From NCBI GenBank assembly GCA_947489325.1, contig CANLDA010000006.1, positions 62,001 to 126,000 of the forward strand: DNA of 64,000 nt, given 5' to 3'. Of the stretch, positions 1 through 8,720 are shown piece after piece; position 1 is the first letter of the stretch; the number at the start of each line of letters is the position of its first letter. A program made the translations under genes and the position numbers. The notes under the pieces are model-generated. The model saw only the letters and a list, made by a program, of their open reading frames with translations, did no database searches and had not been told where the DNA came from. The stretch is from an uncultured Paracoccaceae bacterium (GTDB lineage Bacteria; Pseudomonadota; Alphaproteobacteria; Rhodobacterales; Rhodobacteraceae).

Positions 1-1
1 A

Positions 2-415
2 TATTCCTTTGGATCAGCGATGGCGTGGCGCTATGTCTGTGAAAACGGCAATGGAGTGGCGGCACTATTTGCGGTTTCTGGCACTCTTTCGCAAAACGAG
101 GATTGTCCACAGGCTCCGCGTGAAGTGCGCCATGTGCACGGCACCAGCGATACAGTAATGGATTTTCCCTTTGGCCCACGGGGCGACACTACATTTCCAG
201 TGGCGCTGTGGCGTCAGCGCATGGGATGTGAGCAGGAAACAGGAAAACGCATCTGGAGCATCACAGAACACGACGAATTTGAACGCACGATTTGGGATGG
301 TTGTGAAGGCGGGCGCGTGGTTCTAGATGTGCATGAACGCGGCCATTTCATTCCACGTGGATGGATCGCCCGGCAATTGGACGAAGTGCTGAAACGGACG
401 CCAAGTTATCCGTAG
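2..415 (+). CDS. Esterase/PHB-depolymerase-like alpha/beta hydrolase, C-terminal part
   Basis: The reading frame is already open at the left edge, so the N-terminus lies outside the window. The first visible codons read Y-S-F-G, which looks like the end of a G-x-S-x-G nucleophile elbow, making the serine at bases 5-7 the likely nucleophile. Further on there is the loop VRHVHGTSDTVM, which carries the acid in LpqC/PHB-depolymerase and feruloyl-esterase relatives, and a late ERGHFIP motif that would supply the catalytic histidine. The visible stretch is 137 codons. An ATG at 20 is internal to the fold and probably not the true start. Hydrolysis of an ester substrate is likely; the substrate cannot be read from the sequence. 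Confidence 0.7.
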   Translation, partial: YSFGSAMAWRYVCENGNGVAALFAVSGTLSQNEDCPQAPREVRHVHGTSDTVMDFPFGPRGDTTFPVALWRQRMGCEQETGKRIWSITEHDEFERTIWDGCEGGRVVLDVHERGHFIPRGWIARQLDEVLKRTPSYP

Positions 416-430
416 AAATTGGAGCAAAGT

Positions 431-853
431 ATGAAACCAGCTGTTTCTACATTGGGATTGGGCGCAATGATCGCAGCCCTTTCGGGCACTGTGTCTTTCG
501 CAAAGGACACCTATCCGCCTGTGGATGTTCTGTTGAATTCCACCACCACAATTCTTGGGCAAGAGTTCTCTTATCCCGAAGGGATTGCCAAAATGACAGG
601 TGCAATCGTGACATTGCAACCGGGTAAGGAAACCGGATGGCATCGACACAATGCGCCGCTTTTTGGCTATCTTCTTGAGGGAGAGCTGAGCGTGGATTAT
701 GGCAATGAAGGTACGCGTCATTATGTTGCTGGTGATGCTTTGATCGAAGCCTTTGAAACCCTACATAACGGATACAATTCAGGTTCGGAGGCTGTTCGTA
801 TTCTGGTGGTGTTTGCGGGCGCAGAAGGCACTACGAACACGGTGAGCGAATAA
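431..853 (+). CDS. Secreted small cupin-domain protein
   Basis: This 140-residue protein begins at an ATG with GGAG six bases upstream. A longer frame from a TTG at 419 would bury that ribosome site. The N-terminus has a Lys residue, a hydrophobic run and A-x-A-like processing near residue 22 (TVSFA/KD), so export to the periplasm is likely. The remainder is one conserved cupin barrel: the metal motif GWHRHNAP (about residues 65-72), then GYLLEGELSV, and a distal histidine in ETLHNGYN. The only enzymatic hint is the His cluster; many such proteins bind metal without a known reaction. It starts 15 bp after the esterase stop, so the two may be co-transcribed. Confidence 0.75.
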   Translation: MKPAVSTLGLGAMIAALSGTVSFAKDTYPPVDVLLNSTTTILGQEFSYPEGIAKMTGAIVTLQPGKETGWHRHNAPLFGYLLEGELSVDYGNEGTRHYVAGDALIEAFETLHNGYNSGSEAVRILVVFAGAEGTTNTVSE

Positions 854-954
854 CCTCCTGAAACCTCCGGAGCTCCTGTTTGACCGATGGGATCAAATCT
901 CTTGACTTGCTTTGAGTTCCCGTCGACCGTGCGTGGAACAAACGGGAGGAAAAG

Positions 955-1884
955 ATGAGCGATCAAGCAAGCGGGTTTTCCCTGCGGGTCCGTAATGAAA
1001 CTGGCGGCACTGCGGCGTTGAACCAATGGGGTGCTGATAGCGACTACGGCACATTGCGCTCGGTTTTGTTGGGACCGATTGAAAACTATCAATGGCTGAA
1101 AACCAGCAGCTTGTCGAAGAAATCCATCCGTCGTGGTGTGCCGTTTGATTCCAAGGTTGCGCAGGCGCAGCATGCGGAAATGGTGGATGCATATCGGTCG
1201 GCTGGGGTCGAAGTGAGTTTTCACAAGCCGGATCCGCATTTGCCTTATCAGGTCTATGCGCGCGACAGTTCGGTGATGACGCCTTATGGCGCGATCATTA
1301 CCCATATGTCCCAACCCTGGCGTCGCGGTGAAAATTTCCGCGCAATTGAAACCTATCATGATCTAGGTATTCCGATTTACGATTATGTGACCGCAGGCAC
1401 CTTTGAGGGCGGCGATTTCAATGTGATTGAACCGGGCTGTGTGCTGATCGGTTGGGAAGGCCCGGAAGGGCGATCTTCGGAAGAGGGCGCCAAGCAGATC
1501 GCCGGCTGGATGGAGGCCGAGGGCTGGGAAGTCATGTTGATGGACATTGATCCCTATTATGTCCACATCGACCTGATGGTGGTGATGCTGGCACCAAAGC
1601 TGGCGGCGGTTTGTATTGAATGTACGGACCCCAAGATTGTTGAATGGATGCGTGCCAAAAAGATCGACATCATCGAAGTGCCGTTTGTAGAGACAATGGC
1701 GTTGGGATGTAATGTGGTGGCATTGGGCGAGGATCGTATTCTTCTGCCGGCGGCATCAAAGACACTCAAAGCGGCGCTTAAGGCGCGAGGATTTACAATT
1801 TATGACCCTGAGCTGGACATGATCACCCAAGGCGGTGGGGGTGTGCATTGCATGTGCCAAAGCCTGATCCGCGATCCGGGGTAA
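955..1884 (+). CDS. Arginine-deiminase-fold hydrolase (amidinotransferase/DDAH superfamily)
   Basis: A 309-residue protein of the guanidino-group modifying superfamily (arginine deiminase, dimethylarginine hydrolase, amidinotransferase). Visible landmarks in order are YARDSS at 101-106, EGGDF at 151-155, the catalytic His/Asp pair in YVHID (H204, D206) and the C-terminal GGGGVHCMC block, in which C299 is the expected nucleophile and H298 precedes it. A very good Shine-Dalgarno (GGAGGAAAAG) fixes the start. Whether the substrate is arginine, a methylarginine or another guanidine compound cannot be told; arginine-pathway partners are not adjacent. It follows the cupin gene by 101 bp. Confidence 0.8.
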   Translation: MSDQASGFSLRVRNETGGTAALNQWGADSDYGTLRSVLLGPIENYQWLKTSSLSKKSIRRGVPFDSKVAQAQHAEMVDAYRSAGVEVSFHKPDPHLPYQVYARDSSVMTPYGAIITHMSQPWRRGENFRAIETYHDLGIPIYDYVTAGTFEGGDFNVIEPGCVLIGWEGPEGRSSEEGAKQIAGWMEAEGWEVMLMDIDPYYVHIDLMVVMLAPKLAAVCIECTDPKIVEWMRAKKIDIIEVPFVETMALGCNVVALGEDRILLPAASKTLKAALKARGFTIYDPELDMITQGGGGVHCMCQSLIRDPG

Positions 1885-1909
1885 TACGACAAAGTGTTTG
1901 GATGTCAGG

Positions 1910-1940
1910 CAAGGGCAGGGCGCATGGCGTCCTGCCCTTG
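1910..1940 (+). terminator. 14-bp hairpin downstream of the deiminase-like gene
   Basis: The arms at 1910-1923 and 1927-1940 pair over 14 bp with one G-T wobble and a three-base loop. No T-run follows, so it may be a transcript-stabilising or Rho-assisted 3' end rather than a simple intrinsic terminator. Confidence 0.5.
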
Positions 1941-2026
1941 TGCGTTCCAGTGCGGTATTTTCCCCTTATGATCCATTTGGTTGTCTCTATCCTGAGGTTA
2001 ACTTTGGATATGAAAAGGGAAACGGC

Positions 2027-2713
2027 ATGAAAGAAGCACTCGCAGAGTTTATCGGAACCTTCACGCTTGTCCTGTTTGGATGTGGGGCGGCTGTGATCGC
2101 CGGGGCAGATATTGGTCTGACAGGGATCAGCTTTGCCTTTGGGCTTGCACTGATTGGCATGGCGTATGGGATCGGCCCTGTGTCGGGATGTCATATCAAC
2201 CCTGCCGTATCTTTGGGCGCAGTGGCGGCCGGGCGGATGCCGATTTCGCAGGCGGTACGTTACATCATCGCACAGGTTGCCGGGGCCAGTGTGGCTGCTT
2301 TGGTATTGATGGTGATTGCCAGCGGCAAGGCGGATTATTCCGTGGCTGAAAACGGTTTAGGCCAAAACGGTTGGGGCGCGGGGTATCTGGGTGAATATGC
2401 CATGGGTGCGGCCTTTATGTTTGAGGTTGTCGCAACCTTTTTGTTTGTTGTGGTGATCCTTGGTGCGACTGGCGAAGGTGCGTCAAGCCAATTCGCAGGG
2501 CTTGCAATCGGTCTCAGCCTTGTGGTCATTCACCTTGTTGGCATCAATGTCACTGGCGTTTCGGTGAACCCTGCGCGTTCTATCGGGCCTGCGCTTTTTG
2601 CAGGTGGTACGGCCTTGGCGCAGCTGTGGCTGTTTATTGTAGCGCCGATCATTGGCGGTGTTGCAGCGGGGGTTTTGTTCAAAACAGGCTTGCTGGATAC
2701 AAAAGCGGCCTGA
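2027..2713 (+). CDS. aqpZ: Aquaporin Z-type water channel
   Basis: The 228-residue product matches AqpZ in length and layout (six membrane helices plus two re-entrant half-helices). The two Asn-Pro-Ala signatures are at residues 58-60 (HINPAVS) and 181-183 (VNPARS). The arginine after the second NPA (R184) and the upstream IHLVGINVTG segment are as in water-selective AqpZ rather than in glycerol facilitators. The ATG at 2027 is chosen because the protein then begins MKEALAEFIGT, as in the family, with GGGAA upstream; a longer frame from 1898 has no support. It should mediate rapid water movement across the inner membrane. A hairpin terminator follows. Confidence 0.93.
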   Translation: MKEALAEFIGTFTLVLFGCGAAVIAGADIGLTGISFAFGLALIGMAYGIGPVSGCHINPAVSLGAVAAGRMPISQAVRYIIAQVAGASVAALVLMVIASGKADYSVAENGLGQNGWGAGYLGEYAMGAAFMFEVVATFLFVVVILGATGEGASSQFAGLAIGLSLVVIHLVGINVTGVSVNPARSIGPALFAGGTALAQLWLFIVAPIIGGVAAGVLFKTGLLDTKAA

Positions 2714-2732
2714 AACAGGATATCAAACCAGC

Positions 2733-2761
2733 AAATGCCTCGGATTTATTCGGGGCATTTT
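2733..2761 (+). terminator. Intrinsic terminator after aqpZ
   Basis: AAATGCCTC (2733-2741) pairs with GGGGCATTT (2752-2760) over nine positions with one wobble and ends in a T-run. It separates aqpZ from pheT. Confidence 0.65.
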
Positions 2762-2858
2762 GCGTTCCTGCTCTTCCTGATTGCGTTGTCCTCTTTCCCC
2801 CTTCTCTCTTATCCGGTAAAGCCGTTCTGACCCGATTATTGACTGACGGACGGATACG

Positions 2859-5270
2859 ATGAAATTCACGCTCTCTTGGTTGAAAGACCACCTTGATACG
2901 GATGCAGGCCTTGACGACATCCTTTATGCCCTGACCGATTTGGGGCTGGAGGTCGAAGAGGTCTCCAATCCGATGGAGCGATTGAAGGATTTTACCATCG
3001 GCAAGGTGTTGCATGCGGAAAAACACCCTGACGCGGATAAGCTGCGGGTGTGCAAAGTGGCCACCGATGAAGGTGAATTGCAGATCATCTGCGGTGCGCC
3101 AAATGCACGCGAAGGAATCACCGTTGTTGTGGCCAAGCCGGGCGTCTATGTGCCGGGCATCGACATCACCATCGGTGTCGGCAAAATCCGTGGCATTGAA
3201 AGCTTTGGCATGATGGCGTCCGAGCGTGAGATGGAGCTGTCGGACGAACATGACGGCATTATTGAACTGCCCTCAGGTGAGGTTGGTGAGCGTTTCGTCG
3301 ATTGGCTGGCGGCCAATGACCCCTCCAAAGTGGATGCAATGATCGACATCGCAATCACACCAAACCGGCCGGATGCGTTGGGTGTTCGCGGGATCGCGCT
3401 TGATCTTGCGGCGCGTGGATTGGGTGTGATGAAGCCAGCCAAGACAGCAGATGTGTCCGGGGGGTATGCCTGTCCGATCAATGTGACGATCGAAGAAAGC
3501 GCGCGCGAAAATGGATGTTTTGTGTTTGGTGGTCGTCTGATCAAAGGTGTGAAGAACGGACCTTCGCCCAAATGGTTGCAGGATCGCCTGCGCGCAATTG
3601 GATTGCGCCCGATTTCGGCGCTGGTGGATATCACCAACTTTTTCACATTCGACCGTAACCGCCCGCTGCATGTGTTTGACGCTGATAAAGTCAACGGCGA
3701 CTTGCGTATTCACCGTACTGTGGGTGGCGAAACCCTGATGGGGTTGGACGAAAAAGAATACACATTCGGCGCAGATCAGGTTGTCATTTCCGATGACACA
3801 GGTGTGGAAAGCATCGGTGGCATTATGGGCGGCTTGGCGACAGGTTGTACCGAAGAAACCACCAATGTCTTTCTCGAAGCGGCGGTCTGGGACCACGTGC
3901 AAATTGCCACAACTGGACGTGCGCTGAAAATCAATTCTGATGCGCGCTATCGCAACGAGCGCGGCATTGATCCGGCTTTCAATATGGAAGCGCTTGATCT
4001 GGCAACTGCAATGATCATGGACCTGTGCGGAGGCGATCCGTCAGAAGTTGTCGTCGCAGGCGAGGTACCGGATGTGAGTCGCGCCTATAAGTTGGACACG
4101 GATCGTGTGCAGTCATTGGTTGGCATGGAAATTTCGGCCGATGAACAGCGCAGAACGCTTGAGGCGTTGGGTTTTGTTCTGAAGGGCGACATGGCCCATG
4201 TGCCAAGCTGGCGCCCTGATGTGTTGGGAGAGGCCGATTTGGTGGAAGAGGTGGCACGCATTGCCTCGTTGACCAAATTGCAAGGCAAACCTTTGCCGCG
4301 CATGACACGTGGCGTGCCAAAGCAGATCCTATCGCCTATGCAAAAGCGCGAACAGATTGGGCGGCGTGCTGCCGCTGCGTTGGGATACAATGAATGTGTG
4401 ACCTATTCGTTCATTGATCAGAAATCGGCGGAAATGTTTGGCGGAGGCAGTGATGCAACCCGTCTGGAAAACCCCATTTCCAGCGAGATGAGCCACATGC
4501 GCCCCGACCTGCTGCCCGGCCTTTTGCAAGCAGCTGCGCGCAATCAGGCGCGTGGATTTATGGATCTGGCCTTGTTCGAAGCGGGCCCAGTATTCCATGG
4601 CGGCGAACCTGAAGAACAGCATTTGCAAATCACTGGACTGTTGGTGGGACGCAGTACGGCCAAAGATGTACACGGCGAAAGCCGCGGCGTTGATATTTAT
4701 GACGCCAAGGCTGATGCCGAGGCAATCCTAAGTGCCATTGGCGCGCCTGCCAAAACGCAAATCCTGCGTGACGGGGCGGAATGGTGGCATCCCGGACGTC
4801 ACGGTCGTGTCTGTTTGGGCCCGAAAAAGATGCTGTGTGTCTTTGGTGAATTGCATCCTAAGGTTTTGGACGCCATGGATGTCAAAGGACCTGCGGTTGC
4901 CTTTACTATTTGGCCTGCGGAAATTCCGATGCCGCGTGCGAAATCGGCAACCCGCCCGGCGTTGGAACTGCGTGATCTTCAATCAGTTGAACGTGATTTT
5001 GCCTTTGTGGTGGACAAAGGCGTCGAAGCCCTGACGCTGGTGAATGCCGCGGCTAGCGCGGACAAAGCGTTGATTGAAAACGTACGCGTGTTTGACGAAT
5101 TCACAGGCGAAAAAGCAGAATCACAAATGGGCGAAGGCAAGAAATCCATTGCCGTCACCGTACGTCTGCAACCCACGGACAAAACGCTGAAGGAAAAAGA
5201 TATCGAAGCGATTGCCGCCAAGATTATCGAAAAAGTTGGCAAAGCCACCGGCGGCACGTTGCGCGGGTAA
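2859..5270 (+). CDS. pheT: Phenylalanine--tRNA ligase beta subunit
   Basis: At 803 residues this is a full-length bacterial PheT. The N-terminus (MKFTLSWLKDHLDT) and the tRNA-binding OB-like domain (about 40-150, containing CGAPNAREG) are followed by the B3/4 editing domain, the B5 domain (around 400-475), the catalytic-like core (around 490-690), and the C-terminal anticodon-binding FDX-ACB domain (around 710-803, starting near SVERDFAF). It forms the alpha2beta2 enzyme with PheS, attaches Phe to tRNA-Phe and edits Tyr-tRNA-Phe. pheS is not immediately upstream here; the neighbour is aqpZ, so the subunit genes are separated or pheS lies elsewhere. Confidence 0.97.
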   Translation: MKFTLSWLKDHLDTDAGLDDILYALTDLGLEVEEVSNPMERLKDFTIGKVLHAEKHPDADKLRVCKVATDEGELQIICGAPNAREGITVVVAKPGVYVPGIDITIGVGKIRGIESFGMMASEREMELSDEHDGIIELPSGEVGERFVDWLAANDPSKVDAMIDIAITPNRPDALGVRGIALDLAARGLGVMKPAKTADVSGGYACPINVTIEESARENGCFVFGGRLIKGVKNGPSPKWLQDRLRAIGLRPISALVDITNFFTFDRNRPLHVFDADKVNGDLRIHRTVGGETLMGLDEKEYTFGADQVVISDDTGVESIGGIMGGLATGCTEETTNVFLEAAVWDHVQIATTGRALKINSDARYRNERGIDPAFNMEALDLATAMIMDLCGGDPSEVVVAGEVPDVSRAYKLDTDRVQSLVGMEISADEQRRTLEALGFVLKGDMAHVPSWRPDVLGEADLVEEVARIASLTKLQGKPLPRMTRGVPKQILSPMQKREQIGRRAAAALGYNECVTYSFIDQKSAEMFGGGSDATRLENPISSEMSHMRPDLLPGLLQAAARNQARGFMDLALFEAGPVFHGGEPEEQHLQITGLLVGRSTAKDVHGESRGVDIYDAKADAEAILSAIGAPAKTQILRDGAEWWHPGRHGRVCLGPKKMLCVFGELHPKVLDAMDVKGPAVAFTIWPAEIPMPRAKSATRPALELRDLQSVERDFAFVVDKGVEALTLVNAAASADKALIENVRVFDEFTGEKAESQMGEGKKSIAVTVRLQPTDKTLKEKDIEAIAAKIIEKVGKATGGTLRG

Positions 5271-5297
5271 CATTCCCCTTCTGAATCTAAGATGAAG

Positions 5298-5320
5298 CAC
5301 GCCCTTTGGGGCGTGTTTTT
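5298..5320 (+). terminator. Intrinsic terminator after pheT
   Basis: CACGCCC (5298-5304), a TTTG loop, GGGCGTG (5309-5315) and five Ts form a textbook rho-independent terminator. Confidence 0.85.
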
Positions 5321-5414
5321 CTTTTTCTGGATTTCCCTGAAGCGCTTTCCATCGCTTTGGGGTTGGGATGCGGACCTATTGCCTTTAGGTACAAGAAAAC
5401 AGATGGAGGATATT

Positions 5415-5864
5415 ATGGGATTGAACGTATACCTGTCGGGTGAAATTCACACGGATTGGCGCGAGCAGATCGTTGAAGGTGCCAAAGACCTTGATGTGTC
5501 ATTTGATAGCCCTGTCACAGACCATGCGTCTAGCGATGATTGCGGTGTGGCCATCCTTGGGCAAGAGCCAAACAAGTATTGGCATGACCACAAGGGGGCG
5601 ATGATTAATGCCATCCGCACCCGCAAAGGCATTGAAGAGGCTGACGTGGTGGTTGTGCGCTTTGGCGATAAATACAAACAATGGAACGCAGCCTTTGATG
5701 CGGGTTATGCAGCGGCAATGGGTAAATCCATTATCGTGCTGAACCCGCCAGAGCATCAACATGCCCTGAAAGAGGTCCATGCCGCCGCACTTGCCGTTGC
5801 AGAAGAACCAAAGCAAGTGGTTGAGGTGCTGCGATACGTCCTGACGGGGCAATTGCCCGGCTGA
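5415..5864 (+). CDS. ytoQ: YtoQ family protein
   Basis: The 149-residue product begins [17 protein letters not shown], the hallmark opening of the YtoQ family, and is of family length. It contains [22 protein letters not shown] and later [29 protein letters not shown], an arrangement reminiscent of nucleoside 2-deoxyribosyltransferase-like Rossmann folds. The biochemical role is not established. Start choice: GGAGG at 5405-5409 sits five bases before ATG 5415; the ATG at 5403 overlaps that ribosome site and the frame's far upstream start crosses the pheT terminator. The protein looks soluble and cytoplasmic. Confidence 0.85.
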   Translation: MGLNVYLSGEIHTDWREQIVEGAKDLDVSFDSPVTDHASSDDCGVAILGQEPNKYWHDHKGAMINAIRTRKGIEEADVVVVRFGDKYKQWNAAFDAGYAAAMGKSIIVLNPPEHQHALKEVHAAALAVAEEPKQVVEVLRYVLTGQLPG

Positions 5865-6010
5865 TCAGCCACGTTGATGTTCCTTGCGGGGAGTACCGCG
5901 CGTTTTTTCCCATGAAAAATGCGGTATTTTTCTGTGAAATCAGCTATTATGTCGGCGCGTTAGAAAAATATCATAAAACGACGCGCGAACAGGAAAAGGG
6001 AACAGTGAAA

Positions 6011-6445
6011 ATGTTGCAGGAATTTCGTGATTTCATTGCTAAGGGCAATGTCATGGATATGGCGGTCGGTATCATCATCGGCGCGGCCTTTACAGCGATT
6101 GTCAAGTCAATGGTCGGCGATCTGATCAACCCGATTATCGGGTTGTTTATGGGTGGAATTGATTTCACCAATTCATACATGGTGCTGTCAGGCGACGTAC
6201 CTGCAGGGGCAAGCCTTGAAGCGGCACGCGAAGCCGGTGCTGCGGTCTTTGCGCATGGGGCGTTCATCATGGCTGTGATCAACTTTTTGATCATTGCTTT
6301 TGTTGTGTTCATGCTTGTGCGCTATGTGAACAAGGTGAAAGAAGCGGCTGCCAAAAAAGAAGAGGCCCCAGTCGAAGAAGCGGTTCCAGCAGGGCCAAGC
6401 GAGCTTGATGTGCTTCTGGAAATTCGTGATTCTTTGAAAAAATAA
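6011..6445 (+). CDS. mscL: Large-conductance mechanosensitive channel
   Basis: A 144-residue MscL. The start [21 protein letters not shown] includes the amphipathic N-terminal helix and leads into the pore-lining TM1 (about 14-40, [20 protein letters not shown]). A periplasmic loop and TM2 (about 75-100, [19 protein letters not shown]) follow, then a charged cytoplasmic helix bundle ending [10 protein letters not shown]. The ATG at 6011 has AGGGA nine bases upstream; the longer frame from 5912 is not family-like. It is an inner-membrane emergency valve for hypo-osmotic shock. A second mechanosensitive channel gene follows 132 bp later, in line with a marine osmotic life style (inference). Confidence 0.95.
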   Translation: MLQEFRDFIAKGNVMDMAVGIIIGAAFTAIVKSMVGDLINPIIGLFMGGIDFTNSYMVLSGDVPAGASLEAAREAGAAVFAHGAFIMAVINFLIIAFVVFMLVRYVNKVKEAAAKKEEAPVEEAVPAGPSELDVLLEIRDSLKK

Positions 6446-6466
6446 GAGTGATCATGTCTGATCAAG

Positions 6467-6493
6467 AAGGCCTGCCTATTTGGTGGGCCTTTG
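6467..6493 (+). terminator. Hairpin terminator after mscL
   Basis: AAGGCCTGCC (6467-6476) pairs with GGTGGGCCTT (6482-6491), ten positions with two wobbles, loop TATTT, short T-run. Confidence 0.6.
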
Positions 6494-6577
6494 CTGTGTC
6501 GACGATGATCTTTTGAAACCAAACCCGTTGCGTTGTGTAACTGCGGGTAAAATATCCTGAAACGGAAAGGAAACACT

Positions 6578-7384
6578 ATGGAAGCGCTTTTGGATCAACT
6601 TGGTGGTCTAAGCAGTGTTGCACTCAGCGCCGGTAAGGCATTGATCGTTCTGATTATCGGTTGGATGATTGCTGGGATGGTGAGTCGTATCATCCGCCGC
6701 AAGGTTCTGGCCAACGAGAATCTGGATGACACGATCGGCAGTTTTGTTGCCAGCATTGCCCGGTGGGTTATTTTGCTGATCACACTGATTGCTGTGCTTG
6801 GTCTGTTTGGTATCGAAGCCACAAGCCTTGTGGCCGTGATGGGTGCTGCGACCTTGGCCATTGGTCTGGCGCTGCAAGGCACGCTTAGCGATCTGGCGGC
6901 TGGGTTTATGTTGATCCTGTTTCGTCCATATAAGTTGGGTCAATATGTGGATATTGGCGGGACGGCGGGTACCGTAAAGGACATCAATTTGTTCATCACG
7001 GAACTGGTGACACCCGACAATGTACAAGTCATCATGCCCAATGGTCAGGCATGGGGTTCGGTGATCACGAACTTTTCAGCGCATGATACCCGTCGCGTCG
7101 ATTTCTTGTTTGGCATTGATTACGGTGATGATGCGAATAAGGCGATGGACATAATCCTAGAGCAAGCCAAGGCAGATGATCGTGTACATCAAGACCCTGC
7201 CCCTTGGGTGCGTGTGACCAATCTGGGTGACAGCTCTGTCGATTTGACAGCGCGCTTGTGGTGCGACGCTGCGGAGTATTGGGAATTGAAATTTGCTATG
7301 ACCAAAGCTGTGAAAGAAGCCTTTGACGCAGGTGGCATATCAATCCCTTATCCACATACCGTGGAAATCAAGAAAGACGCCTAA
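6578..7384 (+). CDS. mscS: Small-conductance mechanosensitive channel (MscS family)
   Basis: The 268-residue product has the compact MscS plan: two N-terminal membrane helices (about 17-40 and 58-82), then the Gly/Ala-rich pore helix (about 88-112, AATLAIGLALQGTLSDLAAG), followed by the soluble beta/alpha-beta vestibule. This contains PYKLGQYVDI, NVQVIMPNGQAWGSVITNFS and a C-terminal GISIPYPH. It releases ions under membrane tension. A ribosome site (GGAAAGGAA) precedes the ATG. It lies directly after mscL, but a terminator-like hairpin separates them. Its stop codon is next to the ald terminator hairpin, so the two convergent genes end almost together. Confidence 0.93.
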   Translation: MEALLDQLGGLSSVALSAGKALIVLIIGWMIAGMVSRIIRRKVLANENLDDTIGSFVASIARWVILLITLIAVLGLFGIEATSLVAVMGAATLAIGLALQGTLSDLAAGFMLILFRPYKLGQYVDIGGTAGTVKDINLFITELVTPDNVQVIMPNGQAWGSVITNFSAHDTRRVDFLFGIDYGDDANKAMDIILEQAKADDRVHQDPAPWVRVTNLGDSSVDLTARLWCDAAEYWELKFAMTKAVKEAFDAGGISIPYPHTVEIKKDA

Positions 7385-7390
7385 ACGAAA

Positions 7391-7417
7391 ACAGGCCAGC
7401 CACATGGGCTGGCCTGT
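7391..7417 (-). terminator. Terminator of ald (mscS/ald convergent junction)
   Basis: A perfect 11-bp stem (7391-7401 with 7407-7417, loop of five) is followed on the minus strand by TTTTCGTTT. Read rightward it lacks a T-run, so its main job is ending the ald transcript. A second small hairpin (7427-7432 with 7439-7444) precedes it. Confidence 0.8.
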
Positions 7418-7452
7418 GCACCTCTTCCCGCTGGGAGGAGCGGGACAGAAGA

Positions 7453-8571
7453 TTAGATGTTCAGCGCTTCTTCGGGTGTGATGACATCCATACCCAGTGC
7501 GACACCAACCGCTTCATATGTCAGCTTGCCTGCGTGAACGTTCAGGCCGTTCATCAGGTGTGGATCATCTGAACATGCTTTCTTCCAGCCTTTGTTGGCA
7601 AGATTCAGCATGAATGGCAGGGTCGCGTTGCCCAAGGCCTGTGTGGATGTGCGGGCAACGGCGCCCGGCATGTTGGCCACACAGTAGTGCATGATGCCGT
7701 CAACTTCATAGATCGGATCAGCGTGTGTGGTCGCCTTGGAGGTTTCAAAACAACCACCTTGGTCGATGGCGACGTCAACCAGAACCGCACCAGGTTTCAT
7801 TTCGCTGAGTTGCGCGCGTGAAACCAGTTTCGGGGCTGCCGCACCTGGGATCAGAACCGCGCCAATCACCATGTCTGCTTCGCGAACCAGTTCGGCTGTT
7901 GCACCTGCGGTGGAGTATTGGTTCTTGAACGTGCCACCAAAGACGTCGTCCAGATACTTCAGACGGGTCAGGCTGCGGTCCAGAATGGTCACGTCTGCGC
8001 CCATACCTGCTGCGATTTTTGCAGCGTGGGTGCCAACAACACCGCCGCCGATCACAACAACCTTGGCAGGGGCCACACCGGGAACGCCACCCATCAGGAT
8101 GCCGCGGCCGCCATTGGCCTTTTGCAGGGTGTAGGCGCCAACCTGTGGGGCCAGACGACCAGCAACTTCGGACATTGGGGCCAACAAAGGCAGGCCGCCA
8201 CGGTCATCAGTTACGGTTTCATATGCAATCGCAGTACAACCGCTTTCCAGCAGGTCCTTGGTTTGCTCTGGATCGGGTGCCAGGTGCAGGTATGTGAACA
8301 GCAATTGGCCTTCGCGCAGCATTTTGCGCTCACCCGCTTGTGGTTCTTTGACCTTTACGATCATGTCTGCAGCGGCAAAGATTTCTTCGGCCGTGTCAAT
8401 GATGACAGCGCCCGCGGACACGTAATCTTCGTCAGTAAATCCAGCGCCAAGGCCAGCGCCTTTTTGGATTACAACGTCGTGGCCATGGTTCACAGCTTCG
8501 CGTGCAGCGTCTGGTGTCATACCAACGCGGAATTCCTGAGGCTTAATCTCAGTTGGGCATCCGATTTTCAT
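7453..8571 (-). CDS. ald: Alanine dehydrogenase
   Basis: The 372-residue enzyme oxidatively deaminates L-alanine to pyruvate with NAD+. The N-terminal domain opens [20 protein letters not shown], and the catalytic-site Lys lies in IVKVKEP (71-77) with H96 in YLHLAPD. The NAD-binding glycine motif [15 protein letters not shown] (about 171-185) and the DRSLTRL segment follow. Length and start match the family. It is divergently transcribed from an Lrp/AsnC-type regulator 149 bp away, the usual arrangement for alanine-responsive control, and its transcript ends at a strong hairpin shared with mscS. Confidence 0.95.
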   Translation of the reverse strand: MKIGCPTEIKPQEFRVGMTPDAAREAVNHGHDVVIQKGAGLGAGFTDEDYVSAGAVIIDTAEEIFAAADMIVKVKEPQAGERKMLREGQLLFTYLHLAPDPEQTKDLLESGCTAIAYETVTDDRGGLPLLAPMSEVAGRLAPQVGAYTLQKANGGRGILMGGVPGVAPAKVVVIGGGVVGTHAAKIAAGMGADVTILDRSLTRLKYLDDVFGGTFKNQYSTAGATAELVREADMVIGAVLIPGAAAPKLVSRAQLSEMKPGAVLVDVAIDQGGCFETSKATTHADPIYEVDGIMHYCVANMPGAVARTSTQALGNATLPFMLNLANKGWKKACSDDPHLMNGLNVHAGKLTYEAVGVALGMDVITPEEALNI

Positions 8572-8670
8572 TTCTATTCCTCCCGAAAATCAGGTTATCA
8601 GTCTCAGGTCTAGCATGGGGGAGCTGGCATAAAAGGTGCTGCTTTTTTGGGCAGAATAAAAATGTGGTTT

Positions 8671-8685
8671 TCGAAGAATATTCGA
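8671..8685. promoter_or_regulatory. Candidate Lrp-type operator between ald and its regulator
   Basis: A 15-bp inverted repeat, TCGAA-N5-TTCGA, lies in the AT-rich ald/regulator gap. A further TTCGAA palindrome is at 8713-8718, directly before the regulator start. Lrp-family dimers bind such sites in phased arrays. Confidence 0.45.
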
Positions 8686-8720
8686 GTAAAAAGAAGATAT
8701 CAGCAAAAGGCTTCGAAGAA

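Noticed and set aside
864-900. TTTGA-N9-TCAAA in the cupin/deiminase gap as an FNR site
   Set aside because: The spacer is nine bases instead of four, so it does not fit an FNR dimer site.
721-1359. 212-codon frame on the minus strand
   Set aside because: Antisense to the cupin and deiminase-fold genes, which have clear motifs and ribosome sites; its translation shows no fold-like features.
3273-3902. 209-codon frame on the minus strand inside pheT
   Set aside because: Shadow of the pheT reading frame; pheT is unambiguous over its full length.
5879-5910. Weak hairpin with T-run after ytoQ
   Set aside because: Only a four-base stem (GCGG/CCGC) precedes the T-run; too weak to list as a terminator.
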